Positions 46,701-53,970 of a stretch of DNA of 64,000 nt are shown here, one piece after another. The stretch spans positions 155,757-219,756 of the forward strand of contig PALD01000029.1 in assembly GCA_002710685.1 (NCBI GenBank). The letters run 5' to 3'. Each line of letters starts with the position of its first letter. Positions within the stretch are counted from its first letter, which is position 1. The notes under the pieces are model-generated. The model was not told the DNA's origin and made no database searches. It saw only the letters and a program-made list of their open reading frames with translations. The stretch comes from Cytophagaceae bacterium. Its GTDB lineage: Bacteria > Bacteroidota > Bacteroidia > Flavobacteriales > Flavobacteriaceae. Position numbers and translations under genes: made by a program.

Positions 46701-46961
46701 GATGAAAGGCAAGGTATTGTGAGAAGCCCAGAACAAAACGTGATGACGCGCATAGGTACGGCCAGTAGCTACATAAGCAGCAGGCCGGAGGGCCTTACGG
46801 ACACAGAATATAGGCTTCTTGCACAGGCCAAGGATGAACTGAGGGAAGCCCTTGAATCTGTCAATACATTCTATGGGGATGCATGGCCCGCATACAAGAG
46901 CACGATTCAATCGCTCAACCTTTCTCCCTTTAAGGAAATACAAAGTTTCACGATAGACTAA
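43785..46961 (+). CDS. Sortilin/VPS10-type BNR beta-propeller protein, 1058 aa
   Basis: A large exported protein with a signal peptide (ends VTSAQ, residue 20). Asp-box/BNR repeats such as SLDGGKTWKNM, TTDGGKTWEKV, TYDGGENWKKI, SEDGGTSWKKV and TRDGGKDWRFV run from about 60 to 720, giving a ten-bladed sortilin-like or double propeller. The C-terminal third (about 750-1058) contains a beta-rich part (PGAKISYFVRPG) and a helical tail. The family is commonly labelled glycosyl hydrolase, but no glycosidase residues can be assigned here. No T9SS sorting domain is visible. Single gene ending in a strong terminator. Confidence 0.85.
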   Translation: MLKKLSILLFLVLPFVTSAQKLDMSLVKNMKPRSIGPAGMSGRITAIDAVTSNPDIIYAGSASGGLWKSTSGGVKWEPVFEHEETASIGAVAIQQSNPSVVWVGTGEGNPRNSVNGGYGIYKSLDGGKTWKNMGLKNTRHIYRVIIDPTNPDVVYAGAIGSPWGEHPERGVFKTTDGGKTWEKVLFVNNRTGAADLVMDPNNPNKLIAGMWEHHRDPYFFKSGGPGSGLYITYDGGENWKKIKPEDGLPEGELGRIGLAIAPSNSNIVYAYVESKKNALYRSEDGGTSWKKVNDDMNEIGNRPFYYADIYVAPDNENRVYTIFTYVNVSEDGGKSFKELMPAYGADNGVHPDHHAWFIHPKNPDFMMDGNDGGLYITRDGGKDWRFVENLPVGQFYHVAVDNDYPYNVYGGMQDNGSWRGPAYVLKSQGIRNSYWQEISFGDGFDVVPDPTDFEKGWSMSQQGYVGRFDAKTGNNYLVRPTHPDPDVQLRFNWNSAIAINPFQDKTLYFGSQFVHRSFDGGLTWEVISPDLTTNNPDQQKQAESGGLTMDATGAENYNTIIVIEPSPAEMGLIWTGSDDGRVHVTRDGGGHWTEVTANLKGLPAGSWISQIRASQNNPGQALLVANNYRRYDYTPYAYKTSNYGKSWERIVGPEDVESFTLSIIEDPQVPELMFLGTDDGLYVSIDGAQNWAKWTEGFPTVPVRDMVIHPRENDLVLATFGRSFWVLDDIKPLRALARNKSMLNSFESGKPGTVQLFPPTEAYQNAYQQPTGTRFAADAIYSGENRPPGAKISYFVRPGAASDTDKKWDSIKLNVYDGARLIRTLKTKAPEKAGLYDFRWSLDEKAADRPSRTIRKNNSERGGLSVRPGSYELELIYGTQKSSEKINVKADPRLNQSKETLEEIYYTGKELQKITQVAADAVNQLVQSKNTAEDFQKKMKEADEDLYKDEIQSSKDIIKKIDEQIALFIGKDDERQGIVRSPEQNVMTRIGTASSYISSRPEGLTDTEYRLLAQAKDELREALESVNTFYGDAWPAYKSTIQSLNLSPFKEIQSFTID

Positions 46962-46967
46962 TTTTAA

Positions 46968-46996
46968 AAAAAGCCCCGTAAAGCGCGGGGCTTTTT
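46968..46996. terminator. Bidirectional intrinsic terminator
   Basis: Eleven-bp stem AAAAAGCCCCG/CGGGGCTTTTT with a seven-base loop. The stop codon of the minus-strand phosphatase gene overlaps its right arm. Confidence 0.9.
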
Positions 46997-47963
46997 AGTT
47001 TATGATACCTATTTGCTTGCTGTGCCTTAATGCTTTTGTGCTTTTTTTAAAATAACAGGTATGCACATCAAGGGTATTGATATTTTTAAGTATTTCACCT
47101 ACCCTTTCCTTTTTGTGATGCCCCGTCTGCCTGATGTAGACAGCCCGTATATTCATGGGGAATGTTTTACAGATACGCTCATAGATATCTGGGTCCTGCT
47201 GAGAATCATCTCCTAAAAGCACATAATCAATTGATGGGTAAAAATCAATGATATCCTGGATTTTGTCAAACTTGTGGTCGTGGTCGCCCCTGCCCGTCTT
47301 CACAAAATCACGCAGGCCCGTCTTGAGCTTTTTGAGCTTGATAACGGCTTTGGGAAGTTTGTTTTCTTGTGCAAAACGGACAATAAACCCATACAGGTTC
47401 CATTCACTGCTGGAGACATAAAAAAATGAGTTTGAAGCCTCCTTTGCATCCTGGCCGGCAATACTCAACTGGCGGTAATGTTCAACCACGTCATCAAATG
47501 TCTTGCGGCGGTTTACATTTCGCGTAAGCATAACATAGATTTTCTTGAAAAAATTATTGCTGTGGGATACCAGGAACGTATCATCAATATCAGAAATTAT
47601 GCTCACCTTGCTCTCATAGGGCTTGAGCAGTTCTCCCTCTCCGGTTGTGGCATCCCCTTCATGAAAGCCCGTAACGGTATACGTATGCCAACCGCTTTTT
47701 ATGGGTTTTACAAAAGGTATGCTAAAGCGAAAGTACCCATCGTGCATTGTCCTGGTCCTTACCGTGAGGTCTTCAAACCGTAGTTCTACCTCTACATTAT
47801 CCATGGGCTTGACCCTGAACATCTGGATTATGGTAAGGGCATGTTTAAGTTTCTTCTTGTCATATGCATAATCACCACGGCCCCGTGCTTTAAAAACATG
47901 GCCATAGACCACAAGTTCCTTTTCATTTGCATACCCCCGGTACAACTTAAGGTCAAGCTTCAT
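46995..47963 (-). CDS. App1-like phosphatidate phosphatase (DUF2183)
   Basis: A 322-aa protein whose C-terminal half is the App1/DUF2183 HAD-type phosphatase domain: DIDDT at 125-129 (catalytic DxDxT), FFYVSSSEWNLY as motif II, and LLGDDSQQDPDIYE as the metal motif. The N-terminal part (about 1-115) is a beta-sandwich-like domain. Yeast App1 converts phosphatidate to diacylglycerol. It is divergent, 64 bp away, from a diacylglycerol kinase gene catalysing the reverse chemistry. No signal peptide. Confidence 0.88.
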   Translation of the reverse strand: MKLDLKLYRGYANEKELVVYGHVFKARGRGDYAYDKKKLKHALTIIQMFRVKPMDNVEVELRFEDLTVRTRTMHDGYFRFSIPFVKPIKSGWHTYTVTGFHEGDATTGEGELLKPYESKVSIISDIDDTFLVSHSNNFFKKIYVMLTRNVNRRKTFDDVVEHYRQLSIAGQDAKEASNSFFYVSSSEWNLYGFIVRFAQENKLPKAVIKLKKLKTGLRDFVKTGRGDHDHKFDKIQDIIDFYPSIDYVLLGDDSQQDPDIYERICKTFPMNIRAVYIRQTGHHKKERVGEILKNINTLDVHTCYFKKSTKALRHSKQIGIIN

Positions 47964-48027
47964 CTATTGATAAATAATTAACGGTTTGCTCTCGTCAAAA
48001 TAGCTATTTTAGATCAAAAGACTGACC

Positions 48028-48918
48028 ATGCCCCCACTTAATAACATACTTTTAGTAATTAACCCCATCGCCGGGGGTAACGATAAATCACCCATTAGGG
48101 AAGCCGTCAAGGATGCCTGCGCAAAAAGGGACCTGAAACTCGATATATATGAGACCACCGGCGAGGATGATGAGGACAACATCACTGCACTGAGCAAAAA
48201 AAACATGCCAGATAGGATTCTTGTTTCGGGCGGGGATGGTACCATCGTGTGCATCGCAGATATTGCCAGGAAGATAAAAGTGCCCCTGGCAATCCTGCCT
48301 TCAGGTTCAGCTAACGGGCTTGCCGTAAACCTGGATATCCCCAAAGACCTTGACCGGCAGATAGAAATTGCCCTGGGCGACCGCCTCCTGCACGTGGATA
48401 TGCTTACCATAAACAACCACCCCTCGCTGCATATTGCAGATATGGGCATAAATGCTGCCCTTATACGCAATTATGATGAGGGGAACATCCGGGGGAAATT
48501 TGGATATTTGATAAATTCAATACCCACCTTGATACAAGAAGATTTTCCGTTTGCTTTTACCATTCATGCAAATGGTGAGACGATTGATGAAACCGGGATC
48601 ATGGTCGCCATTGCAAATGCGTCAAAATTTGGCACCGGGGCCAACATAAACCCCAACGGGGTCATCAATGACGGCAAGTTTGAAGTGCTTATTTTCAAGA
48701 AGCTCGACATCTGGGAAATCATCAAGACCTTACAGGGCGACCTGGATATGGACCCGGCATTTGTGAAGGTAATCGTCACGGACGCGGTAAAGATTACCAG
48801 TAAAGAGGCCATCGCGCTTCAGGTAGATGGAGAGTTTGTGGGCAATGAAACCCATGTGGAGGCCAGCATCATACACAAGGCCATGCAGATAGCCGTTCCT
48901 GATGGTTTTTTGGCTTAA
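48028..48918 (+). CDS. Diacylglycerol kinase family lipid kinase (YegS-like)
   Basis: A 296-aa cytosolic or membrane-associated lipid kinase. The N-terminal catalytic domain has NPIAGG (12-17), GGDGT (68-72) and LPSGSANGLA; the C-terminal beta-sandwich holds NPNGVINDGKFEV and LQVDGEFVGNETHVE. It should phosphorylate diacylglycerol or a related lipid with ATP. The stop codon lies within a palindrome (48908-48926). The region between it and the App1-like gene holds a 14-bp palindrome AAAATAGCTATTTT at 47997-48010. Confidence 0.9.
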   Translation: MPPLNNILLVINPIAGGNDKSPIREAVKDACAKRDLKLDIYETTGEDDEDNITALSKKNMPDRILVSGGDGTIVCIADIARKIKVPLAILPSGSANGLAVNLDIPKDLDRQIEIALGDRLLHVDMLTINNHPSLHIADMGINAALIRNYDEGNIRGKFGYLINSIPTLIQEDFPFAFTIHANGETIDETGIMVAIANASKFGTGANINPNGVINDGKFEVLIFKKLDIWEIIKTLQGDLDMDPAFVKVIVTDAVKITSKEAIALQVDGEFVGNETHVEASIIHKAMQIAVPDGFLA

Positions 48919-48926
48919 AGCCAAAA
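48908..48926. repeat. Palindrome TTTTGGCTT-A-AAGCCAAAA across the kinase stop
   Basis: Nine-bp perfect arms around one base. The TAA stop (48916-48918) is at its centre, as with the lysA palindrome. Confidence 0.75.
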
Positions 48927-49079
48927 TATATAAACCCATAATCACAGACCGCAGACCGGGTACAACGATATCGTGGCAGATAAACCCCTGCCTAATGTTA
49001 AGCTAATCGTAATTCTTTGGTGATGCATATCTTAACCTTTAATTTTATCTATAAATACTAATAACCACAATAAATCATT

Positions 49080-49673
49080 ATGAAAAAATTCACATTATTA
49101 TTTGTGCTTTGTGCAATGGTCAGCATGACTGCCTGCAAGGAGACAAAGAAAACAGATGAAGAAGACCCAATGGCAGAAGGTACTGATATGGAAGACGATA
49201 CCGCCATGGATGAGCCCATGGCCAAGGAACTTACCATAAACCTGGAGCCCAAGAGTGATAGCGGCGCAACCGGCACCGTAACCTTTACAGAAGAAGATGG
49301 TAAGGTTAAGATGACGGCTGTGTTAGAAGGCCTTTCTGAAGGAACCCACGCCATCCACATCCATGAAACAGCAGATTGTTCTTCGCCTGACGGTAAATCA
49401 GCCGGTGGCCACTGGAACCCCACACATGAAAAACATGGTAAATGGGGAGATCCCGAAGGATACCATAAGGGCGATATAGGCAACTTTGAAGCTGATGCCA
49501 GCGGCAATGGAACCATCACCATGACAACTGACGAATGGTGCATAGGGTGCGATGATGCAACCAAGAACATCGTGGGTAAAGGTATCATCGTACATCAAGG
49601 TACAGATGACTTTGTATCTCAACCCAGTGGAGACGCCGGTGCACGAGTTATGTGCGGTGGTATCATTGAATAA
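49080..49673 (+). CDS. sodC: Cu/Zn superoxide dismutase, lipoprotein
   Basis: Dismutates superoxide in the envelope. The 197-aa protein starts with a lipoprotein signal (MTAC, Cys19) and an acidic Met-rich linker (30-48). Copper ligands H93, H95, H111 and H172 and zinc ligands H111, H119, H129 and D132 are all present; the disulfide pair is C100/C192. An extra CxxC (C154, C157, in WCIGCDD) sits in the loop before the last copper His. A strong terminator follows, then an ECF sigma gene. Confidence 0.93.
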   Translation: MKKFTLLFVLCAMVSMTACKETKKTDEEDPMAEGTDMEDDTAMDEPMAKELTINLEPKSDSGATGTVTFTEEDGKVKMTAVLEGLSEGTHAIHIHETADCSSPDGKSAGGHWNPTHEKHGKWGDPEGYHKGDIGNFEADASGNGTITMTTDEWCIGCDDATKNIVGKGIIVHQGTDDFVSQPSGDAGARVMCGGIIE

Positions 49674-49693
49674 GTTCAATATCCCAAAAAATC

Positions 49694-49726
49694 AAAAAGT
49701 AACCTTTAAGGTTACTTTTTTTTTAT
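49694..49726 (+). terminator. Intrinsic terminator of sodC
   Basis: Thirteen-bp stem AAAAAGTAACCTT/AAGGTTACTTTTT with extra T; the tail has about nine T in all. Confidence 0.9.
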
Positions 49727-49763
49727 ATATTAACCTAACTAACAATTCCTCAACCATCAACCT

Positions 49764-50294
49764 ATGCAACCTGATGAGCTCATCATACGCCTTCAGCAAA
49801 AAGACCAGAAGGCTTTCCAGGAAATCTATACAATGTATTCCATGAGTATCTTTGGGGTTATCAACAGTATCGTTCGTGACTCCAGTGTATCAGAAGAAGT
49901 CCTACAGGATGTCTTCATCAAGGTATGGGATAATGCAGGTTCCTACAATTCAAAAAAGGGAAGGTTCTTTACCTGGATGCTCAATATTGCCAGAAATGCT
50001 TCAATTGACAAACTAAGGTCCAAATCATTTAAAAACCAAAAGAAGAACCTTACCGAAGAATATTTCGTAGATATCCTTGAAACAAAAAATAATTTTTCAA
50101 GTAAGATTGATGCCATAGGCATCAAGAAATATATTGAAAAACTTGAGCCCATTTGCAAGAAGGTAATAGACCTTCTTTTCTTTAAAGGCTTTACCCAAAA
50201 AGAAGCCAGTGAAGAACTCGATATGCCACTGGGCACCATTAAAACACGCAACCGTATTTGTATCAATAAATTAAGGACAATCCTAAACCCCTAA
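49764..50294 (+). CDS. ECF RNA polymerase sigma factor
   Basis: A 176-aa sigma-70-family factor. Region 2 spans about 10-80 (AFQEIYTMYS, EEVLQDVFIKVWDN, FFTWMLNIARNASID) and region 4 about 118-170 (FFKGFTQKEASEELDMPLGTIKTR). The anti-sigma gene follows 9 bp later, so they form the usual sigma/anti-sigma operon. This SigK/RskA-like type often responds to oxidative or envelope stress; the sodC gene directly upstream is a natural candidate target (inference). Confidence 0.93.
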   Translation: MQPDELIIRLQQKDQKAFQEIYTMYSMSIFGVINSIVRDSSVSEEVLQDVFIKVWDNAGSYNSKKGRFFTWMLNIARNASIDKLRSKSFKNQKKNLTEEYFVDILETKNNFSSKIDAIGIKKYIEKLEPICKKVIDLLFFKGFTQKEASEELDMPLGTIKTRNRICINKLRTILNP

Positions 50295-50303
50295 GGTTAT
50301 TAC

Positions 50304-51101
50304 ATGGAATTACAAGATTACATAGACTCGGGCATTTTAGAACTCTACGTGTACGGTGCGCTTTCTACTGAAGAAAGTGTAGAGGTAAACAACATGCTCA
50401 AGAAACATCCTGAAGTACAGGAAGAAGTTGCCGCCATTGAAGATGCCTTGCAGCAACTTGCCATGGGCCTTGCCCCCTTTGACCCACAAAAACTGCTTGA
50501 CAACCTCTTGCTCAAGCTTAACGGTGGTGGCAAGGTGGTGACCATGCACAGAAAGGAAAAATCAACAAGGCTTATCATGTACATAAGCATCGCTGCTACC
50601 CTGCTGCTGCTTGTGGGCATCGTGGGCCTTCTCAACAAGAACAATAGACTACAACATGAAATCGAAGTGGTCGAGACCCAAAAAAGGGTCTTGATGACCG
50701 AGATTGAACAGTCAAACGACAAGCTCGTCACCTCAAAGGAAATCATCAACCTTTACCGCGATACCCAGTTGCTAAGAATACCGCTTGCAGGACAAGAAGC
50801 TGCTCCTGAGGCTCACGTGAATGTTTTATGGGACAAGGAAAAAAACGTGGCCTATATAGATGCCGCAGGCCTGCCAGAACCCCCTGAGGGCATGGAGTAT
50901 CAGGTATGGTCACTTACCCTTGACCCTTTGACTCCCACGAGTATAGGATTACTTTCGGGCTTTGAGCAAAGTACCTCTAAGGTCTTTGCCCTGGACAACC
51001 CCAATGATACAGAAGCATTTGGTATCACCCTTGAGCCTGAAGGAGGTAGTGAAACCCCCACCATGGAACAACTCTACACATTAGGTGCCGTGGGGGCATA
51101 A
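50304..51101 (+). CDS. RskA-like anti-sigma factor
   Basis: A 265-aa single-pass membrane protein. The N-terminal cytosolic part (1-88) starts with SGILELYVYGALSTEES, typical of these anti-sigma domains, and lacks the HxxxCxxC zinc motif. One TM lies at about 90-110. A short coiled coil (111-150) leads to the periplasmic RskA C-terminal domain with GMEYQVWSL and the closing GGSETPTMEQLYTLG. It should sequester the ECF sigma encoded 9 bp upstream until proteolysis releases it. Confidence 0.9.
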   Translation: MELQDYIDSGILELYVYGALSTEESVEVNNMLKKHPEVQEEVAAIEDALQQLAMGLAPFDPQKLLDNLLLKLNGGGKVVTMHRKEKSTRLIMYISIAATLLLLVGIVGLLNKNNRLQHEIEVVETQKRVLMTEIEQSNDKLVTSKEIINLYRDTQLLRIPLAGQEAAPEAHVNVLWDKEKNVAYIDAAGLPEPPEGMEYQVWSLTLDPLTPTSIGLLSGFEQSTSKVFALDNPNDTEAFGITLEPEGGSETPTMEQLYTLGAVGA

Positions 51102-51127
51102 AGTTTTTATAAAAGTTGCATAAATAG

Positions 51128-51156
51128 GAATCGCCCGTTCATTGAACGGGCGATTC
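51128..51156. repeat. Perfect 14-bp inverted repeat after anti-sigma gene
   Basis: GAATCGCCCGTTCA/TGAACGGGCGATTC around a single T. A very stable hairpin, but no T-run follows on either strand, so it is not a classic intrinsic terminator. It may be an RNA-stability element or a binding site. Confidence 0.6.
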
Positions 51157-51374
51157 GCAACTAACAAAAAATCCAAAAAAACTAATCAACCATTATCTTT
51201 AGATACCTTCTTTTTCACGAGTGTTATCAAATCTCTTATATTTTTTTGGACAACTAATCCTATTCTTTAATCATACTTAATTGTGTGATATCTACGCAGT
51301 AAGGTTTTGTTCGGTTTCCTGAAAAACGTTAAATTTTTGTTTAACATTAATTTTCTCATCTCAAAAAACACCCT

Positions 51375-51382
51375 TAGTTTTG
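51375..51382 (+). promoter_or_regulatory. -7 element of the LETM1-related gene
   Basis: TAGTTTTG fits TAnnTTTG and lies 17 bp before the ATG at 51400. It excludes the longer frame opening at 51307. No -33 TTG at the usual distance. Confidence 0.55.
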
Positions 51383-51399
51383 ATACTCAAGAAAACGCT

Positions 51400-52572
51400 A
51401 TGAACCCTTCTTCCCCGGGATGGATAAAAAAAAAGTTGTACCTGTTTGAAAAAGAGCCCCTCTCCATGGGCATTGATGACTTTTACCCCCAGGTAAGGAG
51501 CAGCGGTTTCATCTATGGCATATCTATTAAAGCTTTAAGTAGACTTACGTCAAAATTTACCCTGACAGAACTGGAGCTTACCAAAAGTAACCTGGTGGAC
51601 TGCCTGTATTACATACACGCCCATAACGGTAGGAAACCCCTGGATTTTGTGAAGGACACCATGGAGTTTTACGGAGTGATTTCCCCCGAAAGGGAAACCC
51701 TGCTGACCCTCAAGGGAAAAGATACCCAGAACCTGGAAAAAATCATACACTCCAGGACGCAGACCAATGAACCCTTGCTGCAAAAGAACTTTAGCCACCT
51801 TATTACAAATGCCCTCCTTTTCCTGGATATTGTGGGATATGACCACTACCTTAAAAGAAAACCGCATACGCAGGCTTATATCGCGGGGCTGGAGGCCGTT
51901 ATCATGAACACCATCTGGATGACACTCACAAAAAAAGGGAATAAAAAATATTATGACGAGCTGTTGATACAGCTGTTTGAAAAGTCCCTGAGATATAATA
52001 AAAACCTGATAAGAAAACTCACCAGACTTGAGGAATTGTCATTTAAGGGATTTGAATCTCAATGGGAACGCAGGTATATCATGGACCTGGCATCACTTGC
52101 CGTGTGGGAGGACAACAAGGTTGAAAAACAGGAAAACACCTTTCTTGTACAGTTATCACAATTGCTGGAGCTGAAAAGGGAAACCTGTGACGATGCCATA
52201 CTTTCAGCCCACGCCTTTATCTCTGCCCACCGTGCTGACATCTCTTACCTCAACTACAGCAACCCCCTCAAGAACTTCTACAAACAGACCAACCGTACCG
52301 TAAAGGTCCTCGTGCTGCGCAACAAAGACCGCCTTGTACAGGAAATCATGGAAAGCGGTGAGCTGGTAAAACTGCTGGGGCAGAGCACGCTGCGCGACCT
52401 TACTAAAGAGGAGCGTAAAAAAGTAAGAACACAGCTACTGGATGTATGTAAGAGCATACCCTCACTGGCTATTTTTCTCTTGCCGGGAGGTAGCTTGATG
52501 CTGCCCATCCTGATAAAATTCATTCCAGAATTGTTGCCATCTGCATTTCGTGAAAACAGCGTGGAAGATTAA
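51400..52572 (+). CDS. LETM1-related biofilm-associated-type protein
   Basis: A 390-aa protein with no signal peptide. The C-terminal portion (about 315-385) has the LETM1-like pattern LTKEERKKVRTQLLDVCKSIPS, then IFLLPGGSLMLPILIKFIPELLPSAF, a hydrophobic segment. The rest is helical with GLEAVIMNTIWMTL and KNLIRKLTRLEELS. Bacteroidota carry a family annotated as LETM1-related biofilm-associated protein; the molecular role is unknown. The start is set by the promoter box and the first ATG after it. Confidence 0.75.
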   Translation: MNPSSPGWIKKKLYLFEKEPLSMGIDDFYPQVRSSGFIYGISIKALSRLTSKFTLTELELTKSNLVDCLYYIHAHNGRKPLDFVKDTMEFYGVISPERETLLTLKGKDTQNLEKIIHSRTQTNEPLLQKNFSHLITNALLFLDIVGYDHYLKRKPHTQAYIAGLEAVIMNTIWMTLTKKGNKKYYDELLIQLFEKSLRYNKNLIRKLTRLEELSFKGFESQWERRYIMDLASLAVWEDNKVEKQENTFLVQLSQLLELKRETCDDAILSAHAFISAHRADISYLNYSNPLKNFYKQTNRTVKVLVLRNKDRLVQEIMESGELVKLLGQSTLRDLTKEERKKVRTQLLDVCKSIPSLAIFLLPGGSLMLPILIKFIPELLPSAFRENSVED

Positions 52573-52641
52573 ATGGGCAAAGCCTGTTAAGGTATTGCAA
52601 AACACGGGGCTGCTTCTGCTTAAAATACTGAATTTTAACAA

Positions 52642-53970
52642 ATGGAGCAGTTATACATCAAGCTGAGATGGCTTTTTAATAGGGTGACCAACAAGATTGC
52701 CTTTTATCCCACCCTGTTGACCCTGTGTGGGCTCGTACTGGGATTTGTGATGCTCTTCTTTGAAGACAAGGGCGGCACGCAATGGTTGTATGAAAATGCA
52801 CAGGCTCTTTTTATCAATGATGCCGAGACCGCACGCAGCTTGCTGAGCACCTTTATCGCTGGGATTTTCTCGCTAATGGTCTTCAGTTTTTCCATGGTGA
52901 TGGTGCTGCTCTCACAGGCTTCTTCCAATTATTCCCCGCGCATTCTCCCAGGTTTGATACGTAGTAAGAAACATCAATATGTACTGGGTTTTTATATGGG
53001 CGTGCTTACGTATTGCATCTTGATCTTGCTCTCGGTAAAACCCACCGACTCCCAGGCAGAGCTTCCCGGGCTGGCCATCTTATTTTCAATAATACTAGTG
53101 CTCAACGTGCTGGCCTGTTTTATCTACTTTATCCACAGCATATCTGAAGCCATACAGATCAACAACATCATTGAAGATATATTTCAAAAATCAAAAACAA
53201 GGCTGCTTACCCTGATTGAGAAGGCTGATAGCAAGGATGACTCAGATTTTCCTGACACTTCATCCTGGAAGGTCTTTAAGAGTGAACAGACGGGTTATTT
53301 ACAGACGATTGATGAAGAAGGATTGCTCGACCTCTGCAAAGACAAAGATTGCAAGATTGACATTATTATCGCCAAAGGTTCTTTCACGGTCAACAACACC
53401 CCCATTGCCAGGTGCGATAAAGAACTTGATGAAAAGGAAACCAAACGGTTGATATCCTGCTTTGGGTTTTCGCGTAGCGAGATAGTCTCACAAAACTATG
53501 TCCTGGGCTTTAAACAGCTCACCGAGATAGCCGTCAAGGCCATGAGCCCGGGCATCAACGACCCTGGTACCGCTAACAGTTGCCTGGATTACCTCAATGA
53601 GCTATTTGCCCTGCGCATGCGCAAGCATGACTACAGCTTTATCAGAGACGGTAATGAGACAAAGCGCATTGCCCTGCGCACCATAGATTTTTATGAATTG
53701 ATGTATTTTGTTTTTTCAGCCCTGCGGGAGTACTGCAAGAAAGACGCATTGATGATGCATAAAATGCTGCACCTGCTGCATTACCTCATGATGCAGCAAA
53801 GCGTTGAAAAAAGCTATAAAGAAGAGCTTATCAAGCAGGTCAATGCCTTGCTTGAAGATGGTGATAAATTTATTGACAATTCTCTGGACCGGGCATCCAT
53901 AGAAGGCTTACGCCAAAAAATTGCCAAGGACAATCCCACTTCGCAACAGGTTACTCCAGCCATAACTTAA
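52642..53970 (+). CDS. DUF2254 membrane protein
   Basis: A 442-aa protein of the DUF2254 family. Four TM segments occupy about 20-42, 68-92, 112-135 and 145-168; the second carries FIAGIFSLMVFSFSMVMVLLSQASSNYSP-like sequence typical of the family. A large soluble C-terminal domain contains SPGINDPGTANSCLDYLN, the most conserved block. Function unknown. Its end overlaps the convergent LytTR regulator gene by 20 bp, and it contains the 16-mer palindrome copy at 53905. Confidence 0.85.
   Translation: MEQLYIKLRWLFNRVTNKIAFYPTLLTLCGLVLGFVMLFFEDKGGTQWLYENAQALFINDAETARSLLSTFIAGIFSLMVFSFSMVMVLLSQASSNYSPRILPGLIRSKKHQYVLGFYMGVLTYCILILLSVKPTDSQAELPGLAILFSIILVLNVLACFIYFIHSISEAIQINNIIEDIFQKSKTRLLTLIEKADSKDDSDFPDTSSWKVFKSEQTGYLQTIDEEGLLDLCKDKDCKIDIIIAKGSFTVNNTPIARCDKELDEKETKRLISCFGFSRSEIVSQNYVLGFKQLTEIAVKAMSPGINDPGTANSCLDYLNELFALRMRKHDYSFIRDGNETKRIALRTIDFYELMYFVFSALREYCKKDALMMHKMLHLLHYLMMQQSVEKSYKEELIKQVNALLEDGDKFIDNSLDRASIEGLRQKIAKDNPTSQQVTPAIT

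Larger units (their letters stand above)
51102..51399. other. Intergenic region before the LETM1-related gene
   Basis: It holds the strong hairpin at 51128-51156 and the promoter box at 51375-51382. Otherwise AT-rich with no coding frame I would support. Confidence 0.5.

Noticed and set aside
49058..49588. 176-aa minus-strand frame opposite sodC
   Set aside because: SodC has all metal ligands and a lipobox on the plus strand; the opposite frame is low-complexity.
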